A program made the position numbers and the translations under genes. A stretch of DNA of 64,000 nt. It comes from an uncultured Lachnospiraceae bacterium (GTDB lineage: Bacteria; Bacillota; Clostridia; Lachnospirales; Lachnospiraceae). The notes below the pieces were generated by a model. It had not been told where the DNA came from. It worked only from the letters and a program-made list of their open reading frames with translations, and made no database searches. The stretch is from NCBI GenBank assembly GCA_902476265.1, contig CABSCP010000014.1:20584-84583 (forward strand), read 5' to 3'. Below are positions 42,207 to 49,871 of this stretch, in pieces (within the stretch, counting starts at the first letter, position 1; each line of letters opens with the position of its first letter).

Positions 42207-42284
42207 TAATATGGAGATTAAAGATTCTCTTATATGTCAAAATATGCTTTTTTTAATTTATTTTTGTTAAAATTCTTAAAACAA

Positions 42285-42313
42285 TTGAGAAATGGCAATA
42301 AATGTATTAGAAT
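42285..42313 (+). promoter_or_regulatory. nagB promoter
   Basis: TTGAGA (42285-42290) and TAGAAT (42308-42313) with 17-base spacing, about 70 bases ahead of nagB. It shows nagBA does not depend on read-through from the island. Confidence 0.6.
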
Positions 42314-42386
42314 AGAAAACATAGACTGAAGTCCTTCAAAGGGGAGGAAAAACAGTCAAGTATAAAGAAGATGGGAGAATATCATT

Positions 42387-43115
42387 ATGAGAATTATCAG
42401 AACAAAGAACTATGACGATATGAGCAGAAAGGCAGCCAACATCATCGGCGCGCTGATCATCAACAAACCCGACTGCGTTCTGGGTCTTGCTACAGGTTCC
42501 ACCCCGATCGGAACTTATAAGAATCTGATTGCGGGCTATGAGCTGGGCGATTATGATTTTTCCAAAGTAAGAAGCGTGAACCTGGACGAGTATAAAGGGC
42601 TTCCCAGAGAGAATGAGCAGAGTTACTACTACTTCATGCATGACAACCTTTTCAAGCATGTAAACATTGATCCTAAGAATACCAATCTGCCGGACGGAAC
42701 CGAGCCTGACAGCGAAAAGGCATGTGCGGAATATGACAGAGTGATTGCTTCCATGGGCGGCGTGGATCTGCAGCTGTTAGGGCTGGGGCATGACGGACAT
42801 ATCGGTTTTAATGAGCCTAACGATGTTTTTGATAAGGAAACACATTGCGTAGACCTGACAGAAATGACCATCGAAGCGAATAAGCGTTTCTTCAACTCCA
42901 TCGATGAAGTGCCCAGACAGGCATATACCATGGGCATCGCTACCATCATGAGAGCAAAATGCGTACTGATGGTTGTCAGCGGCAAGGACAAGGCTCAGAT
43001 TTTAAAAGATGCTTTCTTTGGCCCGATCACTCCTCAGGTACCGGCATCTGTGCTGCAGCTGCATCCTAATTTTATTCTGGTTGCGGATGAAGATGCATTA
43101 TCTTTGGTAAAATAA
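42387..43115 (+). CDS. nagB: Glucosamine-6-phosphate deaminase
   Basis: A 242-residue enzyme converting glucosamine-6-phosphate to fructose-6-phosphate and ammonia. Motifs: LGLATGSTPIGTYKNL, VNLDEYKGL, and the active-site LLGLGHDGHIGFNEP. Length matches Firmicute NagB. It follows its own promoter and is linked to nagA by a 109-base spacer that holds a weak terminator or attenuator. Confidence 0.96.
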   Translation: MRIIRTKNYDDMSRKAANIIGALIINKPDCVLGLATGSTPIGTYKNLIAGYELGDYDFSKVRSVNLDEYKGLPRENEQSYYYFMHDNLFKHVNIDPKNTNLPDGTEPDSEKACAEYDRVIASMGGVDLQLLGLGHDGHIGFNEPNDVFDKETHCVDLTEMTIEANKRFFNSIDEVPRQAYTMGIATIMRAKCVLMVVSGKDKAQILKDAFFGPITPQVPASVLQLHPNFILVADEDALSLVK

Positions 43116-43133
43116 CAGATAATTGATAACCGG

Positions 43134-43178
43134 GAGGGTATTGGACAGCCGATAAGGAAACTGCACAATACCCTCTTT
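43134..43178 (+). terminator. Weak terminator or attenuator between nagB and nagA
   Basis: Perfect ten-base arms GAGGGTATTG (43134-43143) and CAATACCCTC (43166-43175) around a 22-base loop, followed by TTTGTTT. It may lower nagA expression relative to nagB. Confidence 0.6.
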
Positions 43179-43224
43179 GTTTCAGACAGAATTTTTCTGG
43201 CAAATAATATACAGGAGGTTATTT

Positions 43225-44364
43225 ATGATCATTCAAAGTAAAAGAGTATGGATCGCCGGGCAGTTTATAGAAGCGCAGCTGGACGTACAGGAAGGTAAAA
43301 TTGCAGGGATTTATCCCTATGGAAGTAAAACCCCGGATCAAGACTATGGAGACAGGCGCATTGTGCCCGGTTTTATTGATGTGCATACCCATGGAGCTTA
43401 TGGATTTGACACAAATGATGCGGAGGAGGAAGGGCTTCGTGACTGGATGAAGCGGATTCCGGAAGAAGGCGTGACAGGGATTCTTCCCACCACGGTAACA
43501 CAGATGCCCGATGTCCTCACAAAAGCGGTTGCCAATGTCGCGAAGGTTGTGGAAGAGGGATATGAAGGCGCGGAAATTCTGGGCATCCATTTTGAAGGCC
43601 CTTATCTTGACATGGAATATAAAGGGGCGCAGCCGCCGGAAGCGATTGCAGAGCCTACGGTTGAACAATTTAAAATGTATCAGGATGCGGCTCACGGTCT
43701 GATTAAATACATCACCATGGCGCCGGAGCATGATCCCGATTTTGCGCTGACCAGGTACTGCAGCCAGAACAGTGTTGTGGTGAGCATGGGACACTCCAGC
43801 GCCACTTATGAGCAGGCATTAATGGGGATTGCAAACGGAGCAACCTCCATGACCCACGTTTATAATGGCATGACCGCATACCACCACAGAAAACCGGGCC
43901 TTGTCGGAACCGCTTTCCGCGTCAGGGATATTTACGGCGAAATCATCTGCGACGGCTGTCACTCTCATTTGGCAGCGCTGAACAATTATTTCACTGCCAA
44001 AGGAAGGGATTACAGCATCATGATCAGCGATTCCCTCCGCGCAAAACACTGCCCTCCGGGAGGTAACTATGAACTGGGAGGACACCCCATTGAGATCGGG
44101 GAAGACGGCCTGGCAAGACTGAAAGGTACGGATACCATCGCAGGCAGCACCCTGAACATGAACAAGGGGCTGAAAATTCTGGTAGAACAGGCTATGGTGC
44201 CTTTTGACGCCGCCCTCAATTCCTGCACCATCAACCCCGCCCGCGCCCTGCGCGTGGACGACCGCAAAGGCAGACTTGCCGCAGGCTATGATGCGGATAT
44301 CGTGGTACTGGAAGATAACTACGACGTGACCCAGACCTACTGCAAAGGAATTGCAATGCTGTAA
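43225..44364 (+). CDS. nagA: N-acetylglucosamine-6-phosphate deacetylase
   Basis: A 379-residue amidohydrolase that deacetylates GlcNAc-6-phosphate. It has the metal-site opening PGFIDVHTHGAYGFD, GIHFEGPYLD with the metal Glu, MGHSSATYEQ, MTHVYNGMTAYHHRKPG, DGCHSH and the catalytic Asp region GTDTIAGSTLNM. ATG 43225 is seven bases from AGGAGG. With NagE and NagB it forms a full GlcNAc uptake and breakdown route to fructose-6-phosphate, also giving acetate. Confidence 0.95.
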   Translation: MIIQSKRVWIAGQFIEAQLDVQEGKIAGIYPYGSKTPDQDYGDRRIVPGFIDVHTHGAYGFDTNDAEEEGLRDWMKRIPEEGVTGILPTTVTQMPDVLTKAVANVAKVVEEGYEGAEILGIHFEGPYLDMEYKGAQPPEAIAEPTVEQFKMYQDAAHGLIKYITMAPEHDPDFALTRYCSQNSVVVSMGHSSATYEQALMGIANGATSMTHVYNGMTAYHHRKPGLVGTAFRVRDIYGEIICDGCHSHLAALNNYFTAKGRDYSIMISDSLRAKHCPPGGNYELGGHPIEIGEDGLARLKGTDTIAGSTLNMNKGLKILVEQAMVPFDAALNSCTINPARALRVDDRKGRLAAGYDADIVVLEDNYDVTQTYCKGIAML

Positions 44365-44372
44365 ATGAAAAC

Positions 44373-44440
44373 GTGCGCCGCCGGGCGCACGAGAAAAAGG
44401 AAGGGGCGTTTCGGGCGGAGCACGAAGCGTCCCTTCCTTT
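44373..44440. terminator. Two hairpins after nagA
   Basis: A short GTGCGCC/GGCGCAC hairpin (44373-44390) is followed by an 18-pair stem (44396-44413 with 44423-44440, two wobbles). On the plus strand no T run follows the big stem; on the minus strand it would be followed by TTTTT. It may still stop or protect the nagA transcript. Confidence 0.6.
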
Positions 44441-44555
44441 GGAATAATGCGAAGAAATCCCGAAAAAGAACAAATGTTCTACAAAAATAGAAGAAATGTA
44501 TTGTAGTTTGAAGCAAAATAGCTTATTATATTGTAATAGATGGGAGAAATGAAGT

Positions 44556-44972
44556 ATGGGCGATAAAATATATTTAGCGTTAGAAATTGCTAAATATGTG
44601 ATTAATAAATGTACAGTTGAAAATTATCCCATTAGTAATTTACAGTTATAAAAGATTTTATATTTTTTGCAGAGAAGATATCTGGTAGGTAAGGGACGTA
44701 TTCTGTTTTGCGATGATATTCAGGCCTGGCAGTTTGGACCGCTAGTACCTGAGGTATATTACCAGTATTGTGGTTTTGGATCTAAGGCGGTTAGAATGAA
44801 TTATGCTGTAAGAATAGAGAAGGAAGACGAAAAGGAAATTGATTCAATTGTAACAGAAAAAAGGTGTGAAAATCCATGGGAACTTGTGGAGGAAACACAT
44901 GTTGATGGAAAGCCTGGGCGAAAATTTTTTGCAATGGATTGGGCAATACAATCGAATATCCCCTATTTATGA
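44556..44972 (+). pseudogene. SocA/Panacea (DUF4065) antitoxin-like gene with in-frame stop
   Basis: From ATG 44556 (GGGAG nine bases ahead) the frame encodes LALEIAKYVINKC...YPISNLQL, then TAA at 44649-44651, and continues in the same frame with KILYFLQRRYLVGKG, DIQAWQFGPLVPEVYYQYCGFG and NPWELVEETH. The two parts join as one DUF4065 domain, in which the position of the TAA is normally Gln (LQKILYF). A single CAA-to-TAA change explains it. The C-terminus (about 138 codons total) is also shorter than usual. The family includes SocA and promiscuous Panacea antitoxins. Base composition is AT-rich, unlike core genes, suggesting transfer. Confidence 0.8.
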
Positions 44973-45076
44973 AAGTATTAAATATCTTTTGTGTCTTTTC
45001 AGCGATGATTGTAATTATTTGTTGGTTTTTTGATATAATACGTCTGGCACATATTTTTCAAGAATGGTTTTATTAA
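44969..45076 (+). CDS. Hydrophobic 35-residue peptide overlapping the antitoxin remnant
   Basis: ATG 44969 overlaps the stop of the DUF4065 gene as ATGA and gives 35 residues ending at TAA 45074-45076. Residues 3-24 are strongly hydrophobic (VLNIFCVFSAMIVIICWFF), so it would be a single-pass membrane peptide. No independent ribosome site is visible, hence translation would rely on coupling. It may be chance, but small membrane peptides are known toxins paired with Panacea antitoxins, and the overlap is the usual arrangement of such pairs. Confidence 0.35.
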   Translation: MKVLNIFCVFSAMIVIICWFFDIIRLAHIFQEWFY

Positions 45077-45150
45077 AGTCATTGTAGAAGGGAATGCAAT
45101 GACTTTAAATATTTATTCTCAGTGTATCATAAATGACGGGAGACTGAATC

Positions 45151-45480
45151 ATGACGGAACTTACCTGTAAGCAGGCGGAAAAGCTGATTCCGCAGTTTAT
45201 TAAAGATGAATTGGATAACCGCACAAAGAAGCAGTTTTTAGAGCATGTGGAGGACTGCAGTTCCTGTCTGGAGGAGTTGAGCATTCAATTCCTGGTCACC
45301 ACGGGAATGCAGCGCCTGGAAAATGGAGATACTTTTGATTTGAACAAAGAACTCCGCATGAAAATGACAACCGAGAGGCGGCATCTGCAGATTTTGGACA
45401 CCCTGCAGAACGGCCTGTATGCGACGGAATCAATCGCCCTTTTGATGGCGGTACTAATATTATTGATGGTGGTATTATAA
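45151..45480 (+). CDS. Zinc-finger (zf-HC2) anti-sigma-like membrane protein
   Basis: A 109-residue protein with an N-terminal putative zinc-finger: Cys6, His32, Cys36 and Cys39 in the H-x3-C-x2-C order of zf-HC2 anti-sigma factors. A single membrane segment ends the protein (ALLMAVLILLMVVL). No sigma factor is adjacent; the stop is joined directly to the start of polA. Function as a true anti-sigma factor is therefore uncertain; it may bind an ECF sigma encoded elsewhere. Confidence 0.7.
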   Translation: MTELTCKQAEKLIPQFIKDELDNRTKKQFLEHVEDCSSCLEELSIQFLVTTGMQRLENGDTFDLNKELRMKMTTERRHLQILDTLQNGLYATESIALLMAVLILLMVVL

Positions 45481-48159
45481 ATGAGTGAAAAATTGGTATT
45501 AATTGACGGACACAGCATTTTAAACCGGGCCTTTTACGGGGTGCCGGACCTTTCCAACGCGCAGGGGCTTCATACCAATGCGGTATACGGATTTTTAAAC
45601 ATCATGTTCAAAATCCTGGAAGAGGAAAAACCCGAATTTCTGACGGTGGCGTTCGATGTGAAAGCGCCCACATTCCGCCATGAAATTTTCAAGGAATATA
45701 AGGGCACGAGAAAGCCTATGCCGGAAGAACTGCATGAGCAGGTGCCGGTGATGAAGGAAGTGCTTCATGCCATGGGAATCCGCACTATGGAGCAGCCCGG
45801 ACTGGAAGCGGATGATATTTTGGGGACGCTGGCAAAGCGCGCGCAGGCCGCGGGCATGGAGGTGTCACTGGTATCCGGTGACCGGGATCTGTTACAGATC
45901 GCCACCGACAAAATTAAAATCAGGATTCCCAAAACAAAGGGCGCGCGCACGGAAGTGGAAGATTACTACGCATCCGATGTGGAGGAAAAGTATGGCGTTA
46001 CGCCCGACGGCTTCATTGATTTGAAAGCGCTCATGGGGGATACTGCGGACAATATTCCCGGCGTGCCCAAAGTGGGGGAAAAGACGGCGGCAGAGCTGAT
46101 GAAGCAGTTCGGATCCCTGGACGGCATTTATGAGCATGTGGAGGAAGTGACGAAAAAAGCGGTCAGGGAATCTCTGATCGCCAATAAAGATCTGGCCTAT
46201 CTGAGCAGGACGCTTGCCACCATCAACGTGGACAGCCCCGTGGAAATGCCCTGGGAAGAAGCGCGGCTGCACAACCTCTATACGCCGGAAGCTTATACCC
46301 TGTTTAAAAAGCTGGAGTTTAAAAATATCCTGAGCCGTTTTGAAGAGACAAACGTGGTAAAGGATGATCTTACGGAACGCTTTTTGGTGACCTCTGATCT
46401 GGCAGAAGCGGATCGGATTTTCCAAAAGGCGGAAAAAGCCGGGGAATGCGCGTTTTTCCTGCTGACAGATGAAAACGGAGGGGATTTGGCGGGAATTGCC
46501 CTCTGCTTTGGGGAAAAGGAAATCCATGTGTTACGGGCGGAGGGATTTTTGACGCCCCAATATTTGTACGGAAAGCTTTCCTCTCTTTATAAAAAGGGCG
46601 TTCTTCTCACCACTTTTCATGTGAAAAAAGCATATGAAGCGCTGCTTTTTGATGGAGATGCGCAGGGGAAGGCAGCAGAAGGCTGTGGCACCGGAACGCT
46701 TTTTGATGTGCTGATTGCGGCTTATCTGTTGAACCCTTTGAAAAATGATTATGCCATAGAGGACGTGGCCGGGGAACATCTGAATCTGATGATTCAGGGG
46801 AAAAAGCAGCTGCTTGAAAAGCTTTCCCTGACGATGGCGGCACAGGAAAAGCCGGAAGCTTTTGCAGAATATGCCGGTTACGCCGCGTATGTGTGCTTTC
46901 AGGCGCGGACGGTGCTGAAAGAAAAGCTGGAAAGAGACGGGATGTGGGAACTGTTCACCGGAATCGAAATGCCCCTATCCAGAGTGCTCTATGAAATGGA
47001 AAAAGAAGGCGTGGCGGTGCGCAGGGAAGAGTTGAAAACCTATGGAGACGCACTGGTGGGCCGAATTGCAGAACTGGAGAAAGCCATCCATGATGCGGCA
47101 GGGTGCGAGTTTAATATCAATTCCCCCAAACAGCTGGGGGAAGTCCTGTTTGAAAAAATGGGCTTAAAGGGTGGCAAAAAGACGAAAACCGGCTATTCCA
47201 CGGCTGCGGATATCCTGGAAAAGCTGGCGCCGGAGAATCCGGTGGTGGCGGATATCCTGGAATATAGGGGACTGACCAAATTGAAATCCACCTATGCCGA
47301 CGGACTTGCCGATTATATCGGAGAGGACGGCAGGATCCACACTTCCTTTAATCAGACGATCACGGCCACGGGACGGATTTCCTCCACGGAACCAAACTTA
47401 CAGAACATTCCCATGCGCACAGAGTTGGGCCGCCTGATCCGAAAAGTATTTGTGCCAAAGGAAGGATGTATTTTTACGGATGCGGACTATTCCCAGATCG
47501 AACTGCGGGTGCTGGCCCATATCTCCGGGGATGAGCAGCTGATCGAAGCTTATAAAAGTGATGCCGATATCCACCGCATCACAGCTTCCAAGGTATTCCA
47601 CACTCCTTTTGAAGAAGTGACGGATCTGCAGCGGCGCAATGCAAAGGCGGTCAATTTCGGCATTGTTTACGGAATCAGTTCTTTTGGACTGAGCCAGGGC
47701 TTAAGTATCACAAGAAAGGAAGCCACAACCTATATTGAGCAGTATTTTGAAACCTATCCCGATGTGAAGAAATTTTTGGACAGACAGGTGGAAGAAGCTA
47801 AGGAGAAGGGGTATGTGACCACGATGTTCGGGCGCAGAAGGCCGATTCCGGAGTTGAAATCCAGCAATTTCATGCAGCGTTCTTTCGGAGAAAGGGTTGC
47901 CATGAATTCACCCATCCAGGGAACAGCGGCGGATATTATCAAAATTGCCATGATCCATGTCTGGGAGAAACTGCGGGAACGGGGTCTTTCGTCGAAATTG
48001 ATTTTACAGATTCACGACGAACTTCTGATCGAAACCAAAGAAGCGGAAATCAAAGAAGTGGCGCAGCTTCTGGAGGAGGAAATGAAGCATGCGGCCAATC
48101 TGGCTGTTTCTCTGGAAGTAGACCTGCACACAGGAAAAAACTGGTACGATGCGAAATAG
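45481..48159 (+). CDS. polA: DNA polymerase I
   Basis: An 892-residue polymerase with three parts. The 5' nuclease (1-290) has DGHSILNRAFYG, FDVKAPTFRHE and GDTADNIPGVPKVGEKTA. The middle part (about 300-490) has the proofreading fold, but the first motif D-x-E is missing (FFLLTDENGG), so 3'-5' exonuclease activity is probably lost, as in several Firmicutes. The polymerase domain shows DADYSQIELRVLAHIS (motif A), RRNAKAVNFGIVYG (motif B) and QIHDELLIE (motif C). Coupled to the gene before it by adjacent stop and start, and followed by coaE. Confidence 0.96.
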   Translation: MSEKLVLIDGHSILNRAFYGVPDLSNAQGLHTNAVYGFLNIMFKILEEEKPEFLTVAFDVKAPTFRHEIFKEYKGTRKPMPEELHEQVPVMKEVLHAMGIRTMEQPGLEADDILGTLAKRAQAAGMEVSLVSGDRDLLQIATDKIKIRIPKTKGARTEVEDYYASDVEEKYGVTPDGFIDLKALMGDTADNIPGVPKVGEKTAAELMKQFGSLDGIYEHVEEVTKKAVRESLIANKDLAYLSRTLATINVDSPVEMPWEEARLHNLYTPEAYTLFKKLEFKNILSRFEETNVVKDDLTERFLVTSDLAEADRIFQKAEKAGECAFFLLTDENGGDLAGIALCFGEKEIHVLRAEGFLTPQYLYGKLSSLYKKGVLLTTFHVKKAYEALLFDGDAQGKAAEGCGTGTLFDVLIAAYLLNPLKNDYAIEDVAGEHLNLMIQGKKQLLEKLSLTMAAQEKPEAFAEYAGYAAYVCFQARTVLKEKLERDGMWELFTGIEMPLSRVLYEMEKEGVAVRREELKTYGDALVGRIAELEKAIHDAAGCEFNINSPKQLGEVLFEKMGLKGGKKTKTGYSTAADILEKLAPENPVVADILEYRGLTKLKSTYADGLADYIGEDGRIHTSFNQTITATGRISSTEPNLQNIPMRTELGRLIRKVFVPKEGCIFTDADYSQIELRVLAHISGDEQLIEAYKSDADIHRITASKVFHTPFEEVTDLQRRNAKAVNFGIVYGISSFGLSQGLSITRKEATTYIEQYFETYPDVKKFLDRQVEEAKEKGYVTTMFGRRRPIPELKSSNFMQRSFGERVAMNSPIQGTAADIIKIAMIHVWEKLRERGLSSKLILQIHDELLIETKEAEIKEVAQLLEEEMKHAANLAVSLEVDLHTGKNWYDAK

Positions 48160-48179
48160 CATAAGACAGGAAGAAAAAC

Positions 48180-48785
48180 ATGAAACTGATCGGCATTACG
48201 GGAGGGGTCGGGGCCGGAAAGTCCGAGATCCTTTCCTACATAGAAAAAAACTGTAACTGCCGGCTGCTGTTATCGGACAGCGCAGCCCATGAAGTGGAAG
48301 AACCGGGACAGCCCTGCTATGACAGGCTGATAGAACTGCTGGGCAGGGAAGTTTTGATGGAGGACGGGCGGATCGATAAGAAAAAGATGGCTGCGGCCAT
48401 TTTTTCGGACAGGACGCTTTTAGCGAAGGTCAATGCCATCATCCATCCGGCGGTGAAAAAATATATACTGGAAGAAATCGAAAGGGAAAAGGCGGCCGGA
48501 GAGCGGGATGCTTTTTTCCTGGAAGCGGCCCTTTTAATCGAAGAGGGATACGACCGGATTTTGGATGAATTATGGTATATTTATGCGGATGAAGAGGTGC
48601 GCAGACAGCGCCTGAAGGCTTCCCGGGGATACTCCGATGAAAAGATCTCCCATATTTTTGAAAGCCAGCTTCCGGAGACGGAATTTCGGGCCCATTGCAA
48701 AGTAGTCATTGACAACAGCAAAAGTTTGTCGGATACTTACTTGCAGATAGATCAGATTTTAAAGGAAGCGGGTTTAAAGAAATGA
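48180..48785 (+). CDS. coaE: Dephospho-CoA kinase
   Basis: A 201-residue kinase that phosphorylates dephospho-CoA in the last step of CoA synthesis. Walker A is GITGGVGAGKSEI at the N-terminus, followed by DSAAHEVEEPGQP and IIHPAVKKYI typical of CoaE. The polA-coaE order is common in Firmicutes. The stop overlaps the next start as ATGA. Confidence 0.95.
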   Translation: MKLIGITGGVGAGKSEILSYIEKNCNCRLLLSDSAAHEVEEPGQPCYDRLIELLGREVLMEDGRIDKKKMAAAIFSDRTLLAKVNAIIHPAVKKYILEEIEREKAAGERDAFFLEAALLIEEGYDRILDELWYIYADEEVRRQRLKASRGYSDEKISHIFESQLPETEFRAHCKVVIDNSKSLSDTYLQIDQILKEAGLKK

Positions 48786-49579
48786 GATTATGCAGTATCG
48801 CCAGCGGAAGCAGCGGCAATTGTATTTATGCGGGGACGGAAGCCACCCATGTGCTTGTGGACGCCGGCATCAGCGGGAAAAGAGTGGAGAACGGTCTGCA
48901 TTCCATGGGGCTTACGGGACATGACATCGACGGCATTTTAGTGACCCATGAGCACAGCGACCACATCAGCGGCCTGGGGGTTTTGTGCCGCAGATATAAA
49001 ATCCCGGTTTACACCACCCCGGGGACGGCGGCGGCCATTAAAGAATGCAGCAGCATCGGGGAGATTCCGGAGGAACTCTTTCATGAGATCAGCGCGGACG
49101 AGCCTTTTACCATCAAGGACCTGACCGTTAATCCCATGCAAATTTCCCATGATGCCGCCCAGCCGGTGGCATACCGGTTTTCTTATGGGAAGAAGAGGGC
49201 CGCGGTCTGTACGGACCTGGGCACCTACAATGACTATACGGTGGAATGCTTAAAAGGGATGGACGTCCTTTTGCTGGAAGCCAATCACGATGTGAACATG
49301 CTGCAGGTGGGGAGCTATCCCTACTATTTGAAACAGCGTATTTTAGGAAACAGGGGCCATTTGTCCAACGAAAATTCCGGCCGGCTGCTGGCCCGGATTT
49401 TACATGATGACTTAAAAAAGGTTGTACTGGGACATCTGAGCAAGGAAAATAATCTGCCGGAGCTGGCTTATGAAACCGTGCGCCTGGAGATTAACCTGGC
49501 GGACAATCCCTATAAAGCGGGCGATTTTCCGATCCGCATAGCCCGGCGCAGCGACGTTTCCGAAATGATCACTTTTTAG
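48782..49579 (+). CDS. MBL-fold metallohydrolase (YycJ/WalJ-like)
   Basis: A 265-residue metallo-beta-lactamase fold protein with the metal motif THEHSDHISGL, GISGKRV, a central His (PMQISHDAAQPVAYRF) and LLEANHDVNML, and KKVVLGHLSKENN near the C-terminus. This combination and the opening CSIASGSSGNCIYAG match the YycJ/WalJ group, thought to be a DNA-processing exonuclease linked to cell-wall signalling. No walRK genes are nearby. Overlaps coaE by four bases. Confidence 0.88.
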   Translation: MRLCSIASGSSGNCIYAGTEATHVLVDAGISGKRVENGLHSMGLTGHDIDGILVTHEHSDHISGLGVLCRRYKIPVYTTPGTAAAIKECSSIGEIPEELFHEISADEPFTIKDLTVNPMQISHDAAQPVAYRFSYGKKRAAVCTDLGTYNDYTVECLKGMDVLLLEANHDVNMLQVGSYPYYLKQRILGNRGHLSNENSGRLLARILHDDLKKVVLGHLSKENNLPELAYETVRLEINLADNPYKAGDFPIRIARRSDVSEMITF

Positions 49580-49589
49580 GAGGAAGGAC

Positions 49590-49862
49590 ATGAAAAAAAC
49601 CATTATTACCGTAGTAGGGCATGACACAGTGGGCATCATCGCAAAGGTGTGCACCTATCTGGCGGAAAACAACATCAATATCCTGGATATTTCCCAGACC
49701 ATCGTACAGGAATATTTTAACATGATGATGATTGTGGACATGAATCACATTCAGAAAGATTTTGGGACCGTTTCCGAAGAACTGACAAAGCTGGGCGAAG
49801 AAATCGGCGTGATCATCAAATGCCAGCGCGAGGATATTTTTGCGCAGATGCACAGGATTTGA
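49590..49862 (+). CDS. ACT domain protein (UPF0237)
   Basis: A 90-residue single ACT domain with KTIITVVGHDTVGIIAKV and the NNINILDISQTI segment. Such proteins bind small ligands, often amino acids. It starts after AGGAGG and is followed ten bases later by the PFL/DUF711 gene; the two genes are neighbours in many genomes and probably act together, but the ligand is not known. Confidence 0.88.
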   Translation: MKKTIITVVGHDTVGIIAKVCTYLAENNINILDISQTIVQEYFNMMMIVDMNHIQKDFGTVSEELTKLGEEIGVIIKCQREDIFAQMHRI

Positions 49863-49871
49863 GGAGGCGCC

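Larger units (their letters stand above)
34871..42270. other. AT-rich accessory island with a lanthipeptide-type biosynthetic cluster
   Basis: Five genes in one direction (lanC, lanB, lanA, glycosyltransferase, degenerate lanC-like) lie between nagE and nagB. Composition changes sharply: for example 37021-37080 has 12 G/C in 60 bases, whereas 9781-9840 in a core gene has 29. No integrase, transposase or convincing attachment repeat is visible at the edges. No transporter, leader protease, immunity, LanD or two-component genes are inside. Confidence 0.8.

Noticed and set aside
34927..42324. AAAACATAG at 34927-34935 and 42316-42324 as possible direct repeats of island insertion
   Set aside because: Nine AT-rich bases recur easily by chance, the right copy lies inside the nagB promoter region, and no integrase is present.
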